DNA of 64,000 bases from Nocardia cyriacigeorgica GUH-2 (GCF_000284035.1 NC_016887.1:3720001-3784000), one strand, 5' to 3'. Counted from the stretch's first letter, positions 25,926-35,797 are shown. Numbers and translations: made by a program. The notes: generated by a model from the letters alone, not told the origin.

Positions 25926-26885
25926 ATGCATATCGACTTGATGTTCGACTCACTGGACGGGCTGTCTGTAGGAGATGCGCTCGGCGCGGCATTTCCCATT
26001 CTTCGGCGGCCGATCGAGGACGTTCGGACGGGGCGGATCAGCGGTGGGCCGTGGAATTGGACCGATGACACCGAGATGGCGTGCAGTGTGGTTGCCGAGC
26101 TGTGTGGCAATGACGGGATCGGGCAGGATCGGCTGGCTGCCGCGTTCGCGAAGCGGTGTGACCGGGGGCGCGACTATGGGTTCATGACCGTCGACTCGTT
26201 GCGTCGGATCCGCGAGGGCGCGCACTGGCGTGACGTCGCGGCGGCCGCGTTCGACCACCAGGGGTCGTGCGGTAACGGGGCGGCTATGCGGGTGGCTCCG
26301 TTGGGTGCGTGCTATGCCGGGGATCCGGAACGGATTGTGGCCGAGGCGGTCCGGTCGGCCGAGGTGACGCATCTGCATCGCGAAGGTGTGGCCGGTGCGG
26401 TGGCGGTGGCAGTGGCGGCCGGTCGTGCGGCGACCGCCCGGATGTCCGGTGTTCAGCCCGGTTCGGCGGAATTCATCGACACTATCCTCGCCTACCTGGA
26501 CGACGGCGAAACCACCCGTCGGATCCGACATGCCCGGGCCTTGCTCGGCGCACCGGTCGAGGTGGCCGCGAACGAGCTCGGCAACGGTTCCCGAGTGACC
26601 GCCCAGGATACGGTCCCGCTCGCGATCTGGGCCGCCGCAACACATCTCGGTGACTATCCGGCGGCGATCGCTACCTGTCTGGCGGCGGATGGTGATATCG
26701 ACACCACCGCTGCCATCACCGGCGGGATCGTCGCCGCTTTCACCGGCGCCGGCACCGGGCCGGTCATCGGAATTCCGGAGCCCTGGCTGTCCGCGCGCGA
26801 ACCGTTGCCCGCCTGGCTCGATCAGCACCGGCGGGCCCGCCCGAAATCGGGGCGGCTGCGCCGGTGGTTGTCCCGAACCTCCTGA
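25926..26885 (+). CDS. ADP-ribosylglycohydrolase (DraG/ARH family)
   Basis: A 319-residue enzyme that removes ADP-ribose from proteins or other acceptors using two Mg ions. Conserved blocks are GDALGAAF (near 18), WTDDTEMA with the metal-binding TDDT, SCGNGAAMRVAPLG, and the C-terminal DGDIDTTAAITGGIVAAFTG that supplies the second set of ligands. I chose ATG 25926: TACGAT stands 8 nt upstream and an earlier in-frame ATG (25818) adds an unrelated leader. No cognate ADP-ribosyltransferase is seen in the window. Confidence 0.85.
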   Translation: MHIDLMFDSLDGLSVGDALGAAFPILRRPIEDVRTGRISGGPWNWTDDTEMACSVVAELCGNDGIGQDRLAAAFAKRCDRGRDYGFMTVDSLRRIREGAHWRDVAAAAFDHQGSCGNGAAMRVAPLGACYAGDPERIVAEAVRSAEVTHLHREGVAGAVAVAVAAGRAATARMSGVQPGSAEFIDTILAYLDDGETTRRIRHARALLGAPVEVAANELGNGSRVTAQDTVPLAIWAAATHLGDYPAAIATCLAADGDIDTTAAITGGIVAAFTGAGTGPVIGIPEPWLSAREPLPAWLDQHRRARPKSGRLRRWLSRTS

Positions 26886-26965
26886 GCTACCGATGCCGCG
26901 AGCGGGTTTCCGGGCCGGACTTCCAGTGCGCCGGACCTCGGTCGCGGAGTGGACAGCCGGAAACG

Positions 26966-27814
26966 CTACTGCCGGGTGTGCAGCTCGGACTGGATCGGCA
27001 GCCCGCCGGCTCGGGCCAACTCGTGCAGGATCGCTGCGGTGGAGTCGTCCAGGGGGTAGAAGAGCTCGAGGGCGAGTTCGGCGAGGGTGACGTCGGAGGG
27101 GGCGCCGAAGGTCATGGTGGTGCTGAACATGCGTAGGTCGCCGGCGGCGGTGCGGATGTGGACCGGGATCGAGAACGGGCTCGGGGTCACCTCGTCGATC
27201 GGCTCGTCGGGGTCGGCGGGCATGGGATAGCCCGACACCTCGTCGTAGAGATCGCGCAGAGCCGGATCTCCGGTCGCCCGTACCTGTCCGTTCAGCCGTT
27301 CCAGCAGATACTTTCGGACCTGCCGGTAGTTGACCATCCGGGCGGGTGTCTCCGGCCCTTCCGGGTAGAGGGCGATGCGGTACACGTTGGGTGGCTCGGC
27401 GGCCACTTCGTCGGCGATCGCGGTGCCGAACAGTTGCATACCGCGATTAGCGGTGATCACGTTCCAGTACCTGTCGACCAGCACCGCCGGGTACGGCTCA
27501 TGGGCGGCAAGCATGGTCTCCCAGGCGGTCCGCGCCGCGGCCAGCTCCGCGTCGTCGAGCGGACTCTCCCGATATTCGGGGCTGAATCCACCTGCCAGCA
27601 GAACCGTATTCCGCTCCCGCAGCGGCACATCCAGCGCCGCGCAGAGCTTGAGCACCATGGCTCGACTCGGCTGCGACCGGCCGGTCTCGAGGTAGGAGAT
27701 GTGGCGCGCCGAACTGCCGGCCTCCAGGGCCAGTTCGAGTTGGCTCAGCCGTCGCCGGAGCCGCCACTGCCGCAACAGCGCCCCGACCGGAGAACCCTGG
27801 TTGCCCTGTCGCAC
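26966..27814 (-). CDS. XRE regulator with MmyB-like ligand-binding domain
   Basis: A 282-residue repressor-type protein. The helix-turn-helix lies at about 10-70 (LLRQWRLRRRLSQLELALEAGSSARHISYLETGRSQPS). The MmyB-like PAS-type domain starts near residue 100 (AHEPYPAVLVDRYWNVITANRGMQLF) and extends to the C-terminus. MmyB-type proteins commonly sense fatty-acid-like ligands and control a divergent oxidoreductase-like gene. Here the divergent gene is the SnoaL-like protein at 27947. The start is GTG 27814, and TAATCT 6 nt upstream indicates a leaderless transcript. Confidence 0.88.
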   Translation of the reverse strand: MRQGNQGSPVGALLRQWRLRRRLSQLELALEAGSSARHISYLETGRSQPSRAMVLKLCAALDVPLRERNTVLLAGGFSPEYRESPLDDAELAAARTAWETMLAAHEPYPAVLVDRYWNVITANRGMQLFGTAIADEVAAEPPNVYRIALYPEGPETPARMVNYRQVRKYLLERLNGQVRATGDPALRDLYDEVSGYPMPADPDEPIDEVTPSPFSIPVHIRTAAGDLRMFSTTMTFGAPSDVTLAELALELFYPLDDSTAAILHELARAGGLPIQSELHTRQ

Positions 27815-27820
27815 ACCCGA

Positions 27821-27826
27821 AGATTA
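27821..27826 (-). promoter_or_regulatory. -10 element TAATCT of the leaderless MmyB-type regulator
   Basis: TAATCT ends 6 nt before GTG 27814. A TGACGTCA palindrome at 27866-27873, between the divergent genes, is a candidate operator half. Confidence 0.5.
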
Positions 27827-27946
27827 GCGATCGTGCCGTCGCGGCCTCCATCAGCCCATGACCTCTGACGTCATTGAGTAGGCGAGGACCACCCTGGCAG
27901 CGTCGTGAACGAGGCGACCCGGTTCATCAGCGAGAGGAAAGAACTC

Positions 27947-28369
27947 ATGACCGACGACGTCACCACCGAAAAGGAACTGCGAGCACTCCTGCACACACAG
28001 GTCGAGGCATGGGCGGCCGCAGACGGCGCCGCCTTTGCCGACACCTTCACCGAGGACGCAGTGTTCGTCTCGGTGATCGGCGAATACATCCCAGGCCGCG
28101 CGAATATCGCCGCCACCATGCAGGAAGGGTTGAACGGGTTCATGAAAGGAACCCGGATGCCCGAACCCGAGGTCCTGAACCTGCGTTTCCCGGCGCCGGA
28201 TACGGCGATCCTGATCACCCGGTCCGGGCGGCCCCTACCCCCGGACGCGACCCCGAACCCCGACGAGAAATCGATCCAGACCCGAATCGCCGTACGCCAG
28301 CAGGGGCAGTGGCTGTTCAGCAGCTTCCAGAACACCCGCATCGGCGGCTTCACCCCGCCGGTGGACTGA
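27947..28369 (+). CDS. SnoaL-like/SgcJ-EcaC family protein
   Basis: A 140-residue cone-shaped alpha+beta barrel protein of the NTF2/SnoaL superfamily. A helical start with QVEAWAAADGAAFADTFTEDAVFVSVIGEYIPGRANI is the hallmark, followed by beta strands including TRIAVRQQGQWLFSSFQNTRI. Members are small-molecule isomerases, hydrolases or ligand carriers, and the activity cannot be read here. I chose ATG 27947, preceded by AGAGGAAAG. It is probably controlled by the divergent MmyB-type regulator. Confidence 0.75.
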   Translation: MTDDVTTEKELRALLHTQVEAWAAADGAAFADTFTEDAVFVSVIGEYIPGRANIAATMQEGLNGFMKGTRMPEPEVLNLRFPAPDTAILITRSGRPLPPDATPNPDEKSIQTRIAVRQQGQWLFSSFQNTRIGGFTPPVD

Positions 28370-28459
28370 TCTCCGAGCGCCGCCCCAGGACGGAGGACTT
28401 CGCCGACGCTGCGATGGACACGGAAGGTCACCTCGCGGACGGATCCGGTAGCCCCGAAC

Positions 28460-29023
28460 TCAGCGCACGCTGGCGTCGGGCACGCGGGGTGGGCACGGTG
28501 CGCCCGGGAACGTGGCCAGCTCGAAATGCCACCACTCGTTGTCGAAGGTGCGGCACAGCCCCCAGCGGTACCCGTTGGCTTCCAGCCAGCCTGCGCCTTC
28601 GATGGGTCCGACGTCGATGGCGTGGCCGGTGACGTGGGTGGAATCGGCGGGTGGGAGGACCCAGCGGCGGGCTTCGTCGGGGCTGCCGTGGGTGCGCAGG
28701 CCCTCGTCCCAGAGGGCCTGCTGTTCGGCGGGGGTGCGGTAGCCGGAGGTGATGGACAGGGGGACGCCGGCGGCGTGGGCCTCGTCGGCGGCCATGGTGT
28801 AGGCCAGCGCGAGCAGGGGGTCGAGGCCTTCGGTGCCGGCGGCGGCGATCGGCCAGACGAGGGCGGCACCAGACGGTGGCGGCGCCGGCTGAGGTGCGGG
28901 CGCGGCGTGGGCGGGGGCCACGGCGACACTCGACGCCATGGCGAGCGGCGCCAGCGCGGCCGCGATCGCCAGGCGGGCCCGCCCAGGGTGACGCCTACGG
29001 TGCGCTTCGCTCGATGACCACAT
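28460..29023 (-). CDS. secreted D-alanyl-D-alanine carboxypeptidase (VanY-like, M15)
   Basis: A 187-residue zinc peptidase of the M15B family that trims the terminal D-Ala of peptidoglycan. An Arg-rich N-terminus, a hydrophobic stretch (LAIAAALAPLAMASSVAVA) and AHA form a signal peptide. The catalytic motifs are ITSGYRT, the zinc set STHVTGHAIDVGP (H-x6-D) and EWWHFE with the last His. The start is ATG 29023; upstream in-frame starts would enter the spacer. It acts outside the membrane, in cell-wall remodelling. Confidence 0.88.
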   Translation of the reverse strand: MWSSSEAHRRRHPGRARLAIAAALAPLAMASSVAVAPAHAAPAPQPAPPPSGAALVWPIAAAGTEGLDPLLALAYTMAADEAHAAGVPLSITSGYRTPAEQQALWDEGLRTHGSPDEARRWVLPPADSTHVTGHAIDVGPIEGAGWLEANGYRWGLCRTFDNEWWHFELATFPGAPCPPRVPDASVR

Positions 29024-29325
29024 AGCGCTCGATGGTAGCGCGACGCGCCGAGAGTCCCAGGTCACGCCCGGACGAGCGCGACCTGCGACAACAGGTTGAA
29101 ACGGCAACTGTCCACAAGGCTATCCACGTGTTGTGGATCACATACCCGAAGCGGCAATGGTTTTCAGCGTCGTCCACCTCAAGGGCGTTGACCACCAGGA
29201 ATGCCGAAATCATCGGGACGGGAAGGGGCTGCGGCGCAAGCGGATTCACTCAGGATTGTGGTTGTCCACAGCCCATCCCCATCATGTGCATAACCTATGA
29301 CTCGCCCGAGTCCAGGATGCGTGGG
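29024..29325. other. 302-bp gene-free spacer rich in DnaA-box-like sequences
   Basis: No gene is seen. Four sequences close to the DnaA box (TTATCCACA / TTGTCCACA in high-GC genomes) occur: CTGTCCACA 29108-29116, CTATCCACG 29120-29128, TGTGGATCA 29132-29140 (reverse strand) and the exact TTGTCCACA 29262-29270. The first three lie within 33 bp. Confidence 0.5.
29108..29140. promoter_or_regulatory. cluster of three DnaA-box-like 9-mers
   Basis: Two direct and one inverted near-matches lie at 12-nt spacing, each one or two bases from consensus. This cannot be the chromosomal origin, because dnaA, dnaN and rpmH are absent. A DnaA-titration or DnaA-regulated promoter site is possible. Confidence 0.4.
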
Positions 29326-31005
<1,680 letters not shown>

Positions 31006-31255
31006 TGAAGCGCACTCCTTCGGGCAAAGTGTCGGGCTCGGCAACAGCCACGGCTGGACTGAAGCACAGCGAGCCTAACGACCGGACGCGACCACACACG
31101 CGGTTAGGCAACCCTATCCAACGGTCGTCACACTGGGATCGGCCACAAAAGGTTGCACGTTCAACCCCGGGGGTGCTAACTCTCGTTCCAGCAGGTATCG
31201 CGCGGTGCGCCGGCGCGCGGCACCTGATTCGAACCGCCGGAATTGGAGCACCAAC

Positions 31256-31726
31256 GTGACCGACCCCCACTGGCTCGATGACGTCGAGAGGCGGGCCTGG
31301 CTGGGATTCGTCCGGACCCGCGACCTGATCGCGGCCGCGGTCGGGCGGGATTCGACGCGCGAATCCGACCTCACCTACGTCGAGTATTCGGTCCTCGCCT
31401 ATCTCGCCGAAGACCCCGAGCACTGCCTGACCTTCGCCGATCTGGCCGCCAAGCTGGAGTGGTCGCAGAGCCGGCTCTCGCATCAAATCACCCGGATGGA
31501 ACGGCGCGGGCTGGTGGCGCGCACGCCCATTCCCGATGACGCCCGCCGCACCGCCGCCCGGCTCACCCCGCGCGGTGTGGAGGTGCTGACGACGGCGGCA
31601 CCGGCGCATGTGGACAGCGTGCGCAGGCACATGATCGACGTCCTCGATCGCGAGCAGCTGACAGCACTGGCCGATATCTACGACGTCCTACTGAAGCATC
31701 ACCGCGCTTCGAACGGCAATAGATAG
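31256..31726 (+). CDS. MarR-family transcriptional regulator
   Basis: A 156-residue winged-helix regulator. The DNA-binding part is LTFADLAAKLEWSQSRLSHQITRMERRGLVARTP, followed by the wing DDARRTAARLTPRGVEVL; helices at both ends form the dimer interface. The start is GTG 31256 with GGAG upstream. It is divergent from fumarase with a 250-bp spacer and is followed at once by a strong terminator. The target is unknown. Confidence 0.88.
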   Translation: MTDPHWLDDVERRAWLGFVRTRDLIAAAVGRDSTRESDLTYVEYSVLAYLAEDPEHCLTFADLAAKLEWSQSRLSHQITRMERRGLVARTPIPDDARRTAARLTPRGVEVLTTAAPAHVDSVRRHMIDVLDREQLTALADIYDVLLKHHRASNGNR

Positions 31727-31756
31727 GCCGGCTCACCACGGGTGAGCCGGCCTTTT
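31726..31756 (+). terminator. intrinsic terminator of the MarR gene
   Basis: A 12-bp perfect stem (GGCCGGCTCACC at 31726-31737 with 31741-31752), a 3-nt loop and TTTT at 31753-31756, starting at the stop codon. Confidence 0.85.
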
Positions 31757-31779
31757 CGATTGTCAGGCAGGTTCGATCG

Positions 31780-32991
31780 TCAGGCGGGATTCGAAACTGC
31801 GGCGCCGAGTTCGTGCGCGGCCGGAACCCCAAGGGTGCGTTCGAAACCGGCGGGCACGACGATGTCGCTGCGGTCGAGTTCGGTGATGCTGGTCTTGCGC
31901 AGGCCCAGTAGCGCCGAATCGATGCCGCCGCGCAGGATGTCGAGCACGTTCTCCACCCCGGCCTGCCCGTTGGCGGCCAGGCCCCAGAGGTAGGCGCGCC
32001 CGATCATCACCGCACGGGCGCCGAGCGCGACGGCCTTGACCACATCGCTGCCGCGCCGGATCCCGCCGTCGAGCAGCACCTCGATCTGCGAACCGACCGC
32101 ATCGGCCAGGACCGGCAGCGCGCGAATGGCGGCCGGGGTGCCGTCGAGGTTGTTGCCGCCGTGGTTGGACACCGAGATGGCGGCCACGCCCGCGTCGACG
32201 GCGCGGTGGGCGTCGTCGACGCGCATGACGCCCTTGAGCATGACCGGGCCGTCCCACTGCTCACAGATCCAGCGCACATCGGCCCAGTCGGGGGCCGGGG
32301 TGCCCATCCATTCGCCGTAGGCGCCGAAGAATCCGGGTGCGGGCGCATCGCCGACGGCCATATTCGGGGCGGTGAGATCGGGCAGCTTGCCCGACCGCAC
32401 GTAGGTGCTCAGCCAGCGCGGTTTGACCAGCGTCTGCGGGGCGAACTTCATCATGGTCCGCAGATCCAGCGATTCCGGGATGACCGGGCTACCCCAGTCG
32501 CGGCCGTGCGAGAACGACCAGTCCAGGGTCAGGATCAGCCCGACCGCGCCCGCCGCCTTGGCCCGGGCCATGCGCACGGAGATCTCGTCCTTGCTGCCGC
32601 ACCAGTAGAGCTGGAAGAAGGTCGCCGGATTGGCCGCGATCACCTCTTCGATCGGCTTGCTGGCGAACGACGACAGTCCCATGGCGGTGCCGCGCGCGGC
32701 GGCGGCCCGGGCGACGGCCACCTCACCGTCGGGGTGCACGGCCTGCACACCAGTCGGCGAGATCAGCACCGGCATCGAAATCTGCTGGCCCAGAACGGTG
32801 GTCGACTGATCGCGCTCCCCGATGGGTCCGGCAACGTGCGGGGCGAAGCCGAGTTCGGCGAAGGCGGCCTGGTTGTCCTCGATGGTCTGGCCGCGTTCGG
32901 AGCCGGCGATCAACGCGCCGTATACCGATTTCGGCAGGCGCTTCTTGGCGCGCCGCTGCGCCTCGGCGACGGTCTCGAACCACGGGTTCAT
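31780..32991 (-). CDS. mftD: MftD, flavin-dependent pre-mycofactocin synthase
   Basis: A 403-residue FMN oxidoreductase of the lactate-oxidase fold that oxidatively deaminates the mycofactocin precursor AHDP to give the redox-active dione. It closely follows the mycobacterial sequence, for example WFETVAEAQRRAKKRLPKSVY, MGLSSFASKPIEEVIAAN, DWSFSHGRDWGSP and AISVSNHGGNNLDGTPAAIRALP (catalytic His), and GGIRRGSDVVKAVALGARAVMIGRAYLWGLAANGQAG. The start ATG 32991-32989 overlaps the mftE stop (ATGA). In mycobacteria the order is mftABCDEF; here mftE precedes mftD and mftA, B, C and F are absent. Confidence 0.92.
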   Translation of the reverse strand: MNPWFETVAEAQRRAKKRLPKSVYGALIAGSERGQTIEDNQAAFAELGFAPHVAGPIGERDQSTTVLGQQISMPVLISPTGVQAVHPDGEVAVARAAAARGTAMGLSSFASKPIEEVIAANPATFFQLYWCGSKDEISVRMARAKAAGAVGLILTLDWSFSHGRDWGSPVIPESLDLRTMMKFAPQTLVKPRWLSTYVRSGKLPDLTAPNMAVGDAPAPGFFGAYGEWMGTPAPDWADVRWICEQWDGPVMLKGVMRVDDAHRAVDAGVAAISVSNHGGNNLDGTPAAIRALPVLADAVGSQIEVLLDGGIRRGSDVVKAVALGARAVMIGRAYLWGLAANGQAGVENVLDILRGGIDSALLGLRKTSITELDRSDIVVPAGFERTLGVPAAHELGAAVSNPA

Positions 32992-33689
32992 GGCTGGGTC
33001 CTTTCGGGGGAGGTCACCGGCCACCACAGCCGGGTCTGTTCGGTCAGTCGGTCGATCAGGTCGGTCAGCAGCGCGGAGCCTTCGGCGGCGGTCGCGCCCG
33101 CCGGGTCGCCGAGCACGCCGTTGGGGCTCACTGCGCGCACTCCCCCGCTACGCAACAGCGGCAGGATCTCGGGCAGCGGCCGGGTGTCGCCGGCCTCGGC
33201 GCGTTCGGCATAAACACGCTCGGGCGACAACGCCAGTTGCAGAGCGGTTTCGGTGCGTCCGGCGTGCGGGTCGCCGTCGTAGCGCGGCAGGAACAGGCGC
33301 ACGTCACGGGATTCGCTGCGCAGCAGATCAACCGCCCGCCGCAGCGGTTCGACATTGCCGCCGTGCCCGTTGACCAGCACGATCCGGTCGAAGGAGTCGG
33401 TGGCCGAGCGGCATAGCTCGACGATCAGCAGTTCCAGCGCGGCCGCGCCGATGGACAGGGTGCCGGGAAAGCCGGCGTGCTCGCCGCTCGAGCCGTACGG
33501 AATCGCCGGCGCGACGAGTACATCGGGGCGTCGCGCGGCCAGGCCGGCCGACAGCGCGAGAGCGATATCGGTGTCGGTGGACAACGGCAGATGCGGGCCG
33601 TGCTGTTCGGTGGAACCGACGGGCACGGCCAGGATCACGCCCGAGGCGACATATTCGCCCGCCTCGGTCCATGTGAGATCCGCCATCAT
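32988..33689 (-). CDS. mftE: MftE, creatininase-family mycofactocin peptidase
   Basis: A 233-residue metalloprotein that releases the modified C-terminal Val-Tyr-derived AHDP from processed MftA. The metal-binding blocks are VPVGSTEQHGPHLPLSTDTDIA and YGSSGEHAGFPGTLS, with LVNGHGGNVEPLRRA following. I chose ATG 33689: TAATGT ends 7 nt upstream and TTGATT (33720-33725) lies 17 bp before it, giving a convincing leaderless promoter. It is followed by mftD with a 4-nt overlap and is divergent from mftR. Confidence 0.9.
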   Translation of the reverse strand: MMADLTWTEAGEYVASGVILAVPVGSTEQHGPHLPLSTDTDIALALSAGLAARRPDVLVAPAIPYGSSGEHAGFPGTLSIGAAALELLIVELCRSATDSFDRIVLVNGHGGNVEPLRRAVDLLRSESRDVRLFLPRYDGDPHAGRTETALQLALSPERVYAERAEAGDTRPLPEILPLLRSGGVRAVSPNGVLGDPAGATAAEGSALLTDLIDRLTEQTRLWWPVTSPERTQP

Positions 33690-33696
33690 GGCGCCG

Positions 33697-33725
33697 ACAT
33701 TAACGTCACTCACTGACATAATCAA
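33697..33725 (-). promoter_or_regulatory. mftE promoter (TTGATT, 17 bp, TAATGT)
   Basis: The -35 TTGATT at 33720-33725 and -10 TAATGT at 33697-33702 are separated by 17 bp; the -10 is 7 nt from the ATG. The first CATAATCAATAG repeat covers the -35. Confidence 0.6.
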
Positions 33726-33752
33726 TAGGCCGTTCGGCCGCATAATCAATAG
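33717..33752. promoter_or_regulatory. direct repeat CATAATCAATAG x2, probable MftR operator
   Basis: Two identical 12-mers (33717-33728 and 33741-33752) are separated by 12 nt (GCCGTTCGGCCG, itself dyadic). One overlaps the mftE -35 and the other the probable mftR -10 (CATAAT). A 24-bp repeat period puts the copies on nearly the same DNA face, suiting cooperative binding of two MftR dimers. Confidence 0.6.
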
Positions 33753-33754
33753 CC

Positions 33755-34420
33755 GTGACGGCACACAGCACCCGCGGGCGCCCGCGCGGTACCAGCAAGC
33801 GCGCCCTCGAACTCATCGCCATGCGGCTGTTCAGCGAACAGGGCTTCGACGAGACCACCGTCGAGCAGATCGCCGCTGCCGCCGGCGTCAGCGGGCGCAC
33901 CTTCTTCCGCTATTTCCCCAGTAAGGCCGAGGTGCTCTGGTACCAGTTCGACGCCGAGGTCGACGCCCTGCGCGCCGCGTTCGCGACCGTCGATCCGGAC
34001 ATCCCGCTGATGACCGCGGTGCGCCGAGTAGTGGTCAACGCCAACCGCTACCGCGCCGAAGACGTCCCCGAACTACGCACCCGCATGCAACTGGTGGCCA
34101 CGGTGCCCGCGCTGGCCGCCACCGCGGGCGCCCACTACGACGCCTGGGAACGCACCGTCAGCTCTTTCGCCGCCGCCCGCCTCGGCCAGCCCGAGGACGC
34201 ACTCATCCCGATGGCCGTCGGACGCACCACCCTCGCCGCCGCCCGCGCGGCCTTCGACGCCTGGCTGACCCGCGCCGATACCGATCTCACCGTCTACCTC
34301 GACGAGGTCCTCGCGGCCCTGGAACACGGGTTCGCGCCGCCACCCGGAACCGGTGGTGACCGACGCCACGATGCGACAGCACGACCTGGTGGTTTCGACG
34401 GCACGACCGCTGGGGTATGA
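33755..34420 (+). CDS. mftR: MftR, TetR-family mycofactocin regulator
   Basis: A 221-residue TetR repressor. The N-terminal helix-turn-helix reads MRLFSEQGFDETTVEQIAAAAGVSGRTFFRYFPSKAEVLWYQF, strongly resembling mycobacterial MftR, which represses mft genes and is released by long-chain acyl-CoA. The start is GTG 33755, 2 nt after the second repeat, with CATAAT 8 nt upstream and no Shine-Dalgarno. It is divergent from mftE, as mftR is divergent from mftA in Mycobacterium tuberculosis. The last 30 residues (GTGGDRRHDATARPGGFDG...) are disordered. Confidence 0.85.
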   Translation: MTAHSTRGRPRGTSKRALELIAMRLFSEQGFDETTVEQIAAAAGVSGRTFFRYFPSKAEVLWYQFDAEVDALRAAFATVDPDIPLMTAVRRVVVNANRYRAEDVPELRTRMQLVATVPALAATAGAHYDAWERTVSSFAAARLGQPEDALIPMAVGRTTLAAARAAFDAWLTRADTDLTVYLDEVLAALEHGFAPPPGTGGDRRHDATARPGGFDGTTAGV

Positions 34421-34506
34421 CTAGGCTCGATATCGGCACGCAGCCGAGCGCAACCCAGGCCGACCAGCTCGGCCCGACAGACCCGTCGAAAGGGGCCCGA
34501 GTTTTC

Positions 34507-35400
34507 ATGTCCGAGGTGTCCATGAGCCTTTCGGCGGACTCACTGGCCGCAGGACCGGTCGACAACCTGCTTCCGCAGCTGGTCGAGCACCTGCGCCAGA
34601 ACCGCACCGTGCTGCGGGAAGAATGGGCGCGCCGCATCACCGATGCCCGCCTGCTGACCGCCATGACGCCGGAGGAGATCTTCTCCGAGGCCACCTCGAT
34701 CTTCGACAACTACGTCGAGGTGCTCGAGACCGGTAGCGTCGAAGCGCTGCAGGCCTACGCGCGCGACCTGTCCGAGCGCATCATCCCCCGAGGCGTCGAA
34801 ACCGACGAGATCCTCGGCATCGTGCTGCTGCTGCGTGACGTGCTGGCCCGCTCACTGTTCGAGAAGTACCAGTCGAACTTCGAACTGCTCAACGACGTCC
34901 TCGACGCCTACGAACCGGCCGCCAACCGCATCGCCAACACCGTGGGCGTGTCGTTCGTGCAGGAGCGCGAACGCGTCATCCGCCAGCAGCAGGAAGCCAT
35001 CCGCGAGCTGTCCACCCCGGTGCTGCAGGTGCGCGAACAGCTGCTGATCCTGCCGATCATCGGCGTGCTCGACAGCCAGCGCGCCCGCCAGCTCACCGAA
35101 CAGCTGCTGCGCGCGATCCGCGCCAACCGCGCCAAGGTGGTCGTCATCGACATCACCGGTGTGCCCGAGATCGACCAGACCGTGGCCAACCACCTGGTGC
35201 AGACCGTGGACGCGTCCGGGCTGATGGGCGCCAACGTCATCATCACCGGCCTGTCCTCCGATATCGCGCTCACCCTGGTCACCATCGGCCTGGATCTGTC
35301 GAAGATGAACGCGGTCGGCGACCTCCAGGGCGGTATCGAGGAGGCCGAACGGCTGCTGGGCTACGAGATTTCACGCGTCTCCGAGCGCGGCGGGCGTTGA
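34507..35400 (+). CDS. RsbR-type stressosome protein with STAS domain
   Basis: A 297-residue protein. The N-terminal helical sensor domain (about 20-170) carries LRQNRTVLREEWARRITDARLL and EKYQSNFELLNDVLDAYEPAANRIANTVGVSFVQERERVI. A linker helix (RQQQEAIRELSTPVLQVREQLLILPIIG) leads into a STAS domain with phosphorylatable Thr in DITGVPEIDQTVANHL and in IITGLSS. With RsbS it would build the stressosome that holds RsbT. I chose ATG 34507, preceded by AAAGGGG; an earlier ATG at 34417 overlaps the mftR stop. It is the first gene of a six-gene stress-signalling run. Confidence 0.88.
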   Translation: MSEVSMSLSADSLAAGPVDNLLPQLVEHLRQNRTVLREEWARRITDARLLTAMTPEEIFSEATSIFDNYVEVLETGSVEALQAYARDLSERIIPRGVETDEILGIVLLLRDVLARSLFEKYQSNFELLNDVLDAYEPAANRIANTVGVSFVQERERVIRQQQEAIRELSTPVLQVREQLLILPIIGVLDSQRARQLTEQLLRAIRANRAKVVVIDITGVPEIDQTVANHLVQTVDASGLMGANVIITGLSSDIALTLVTIGLDLSKMNAVGDLQGGIEEAERLLGYEISRVSERGGR

Positions 35401-35410
35401 TCAGCCGCCC

Positions 35411-35797
35411 ATGCCGGTTCCGATTCTCAAACAGGGCACATATCTCATCGCGTCGGTGCAATCGGCACTGACCGATGCCGATACCGAGCGGTTGCAAGAC
35501 GACCTGATGACGCAGGTCAGCAAGTACCGCGCGCACGGCATCATCGTCGATGTGACCGCGATCGACGTGATGGATTCGTTCGCCGCCAGGTCCTTGCGCA
35601 CCATCGCGCATATGACCCAGCTGCGCGGCGCTCAGACCGTCATCGTCGGGCTGCAACCCGAAGTCGCGTTCGCCATGGTCCAGCTCGGCCTCACCTTCGA
35701 GGACATGCACACGGCCCTCGACCTGGAAGAGGGCCTGGCCTGGCTGAACAGCAATGTCCCTGCCCGGCGGCGAGACGGTCGTGACAGTGGCCGCTGA
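35411..35797 (+). CDS. rsbS: RsbS-type STAS protein
   Basis: A 128-residue single STAS domain, the scaffold antagonist that binds RsbT in the stressosome. The phosphorylation site is the Ser of DVTAIDVMDSFAARSLRTI. It starts at ATG 35411, 10 bp after the RsbR-type gene, and its 3' end overlaps the RsbT start by 44 nt. Confidence 0.9.
   Translation: MPVPILKQGTYLIASVQSALTDADTERLQDDLMTQVSKYRAHGIIVDVTAIDVMDSFAARSLRTIAHMTQLRGAQTVIVGLQPEVAFAMVQLGLTFEDMHTALDLEEGLAWLNSNVPARRRDGRDSGR

Noticed and set aside
31102..31116. GGTTAGGCAACCCTA upstream of fumarase, resembling an IdeR/DtxR iron box
   Set aside because: It is one base short in the centre and the outer half-sites do not match, so the symmetry required is missing.
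33690..33754. Possible mftA precursor-peptide gene between mftE and mftR
   Set aside because: The space is 65 bp and no short frame ending in the MftA-type Val-Tyr tail is present.
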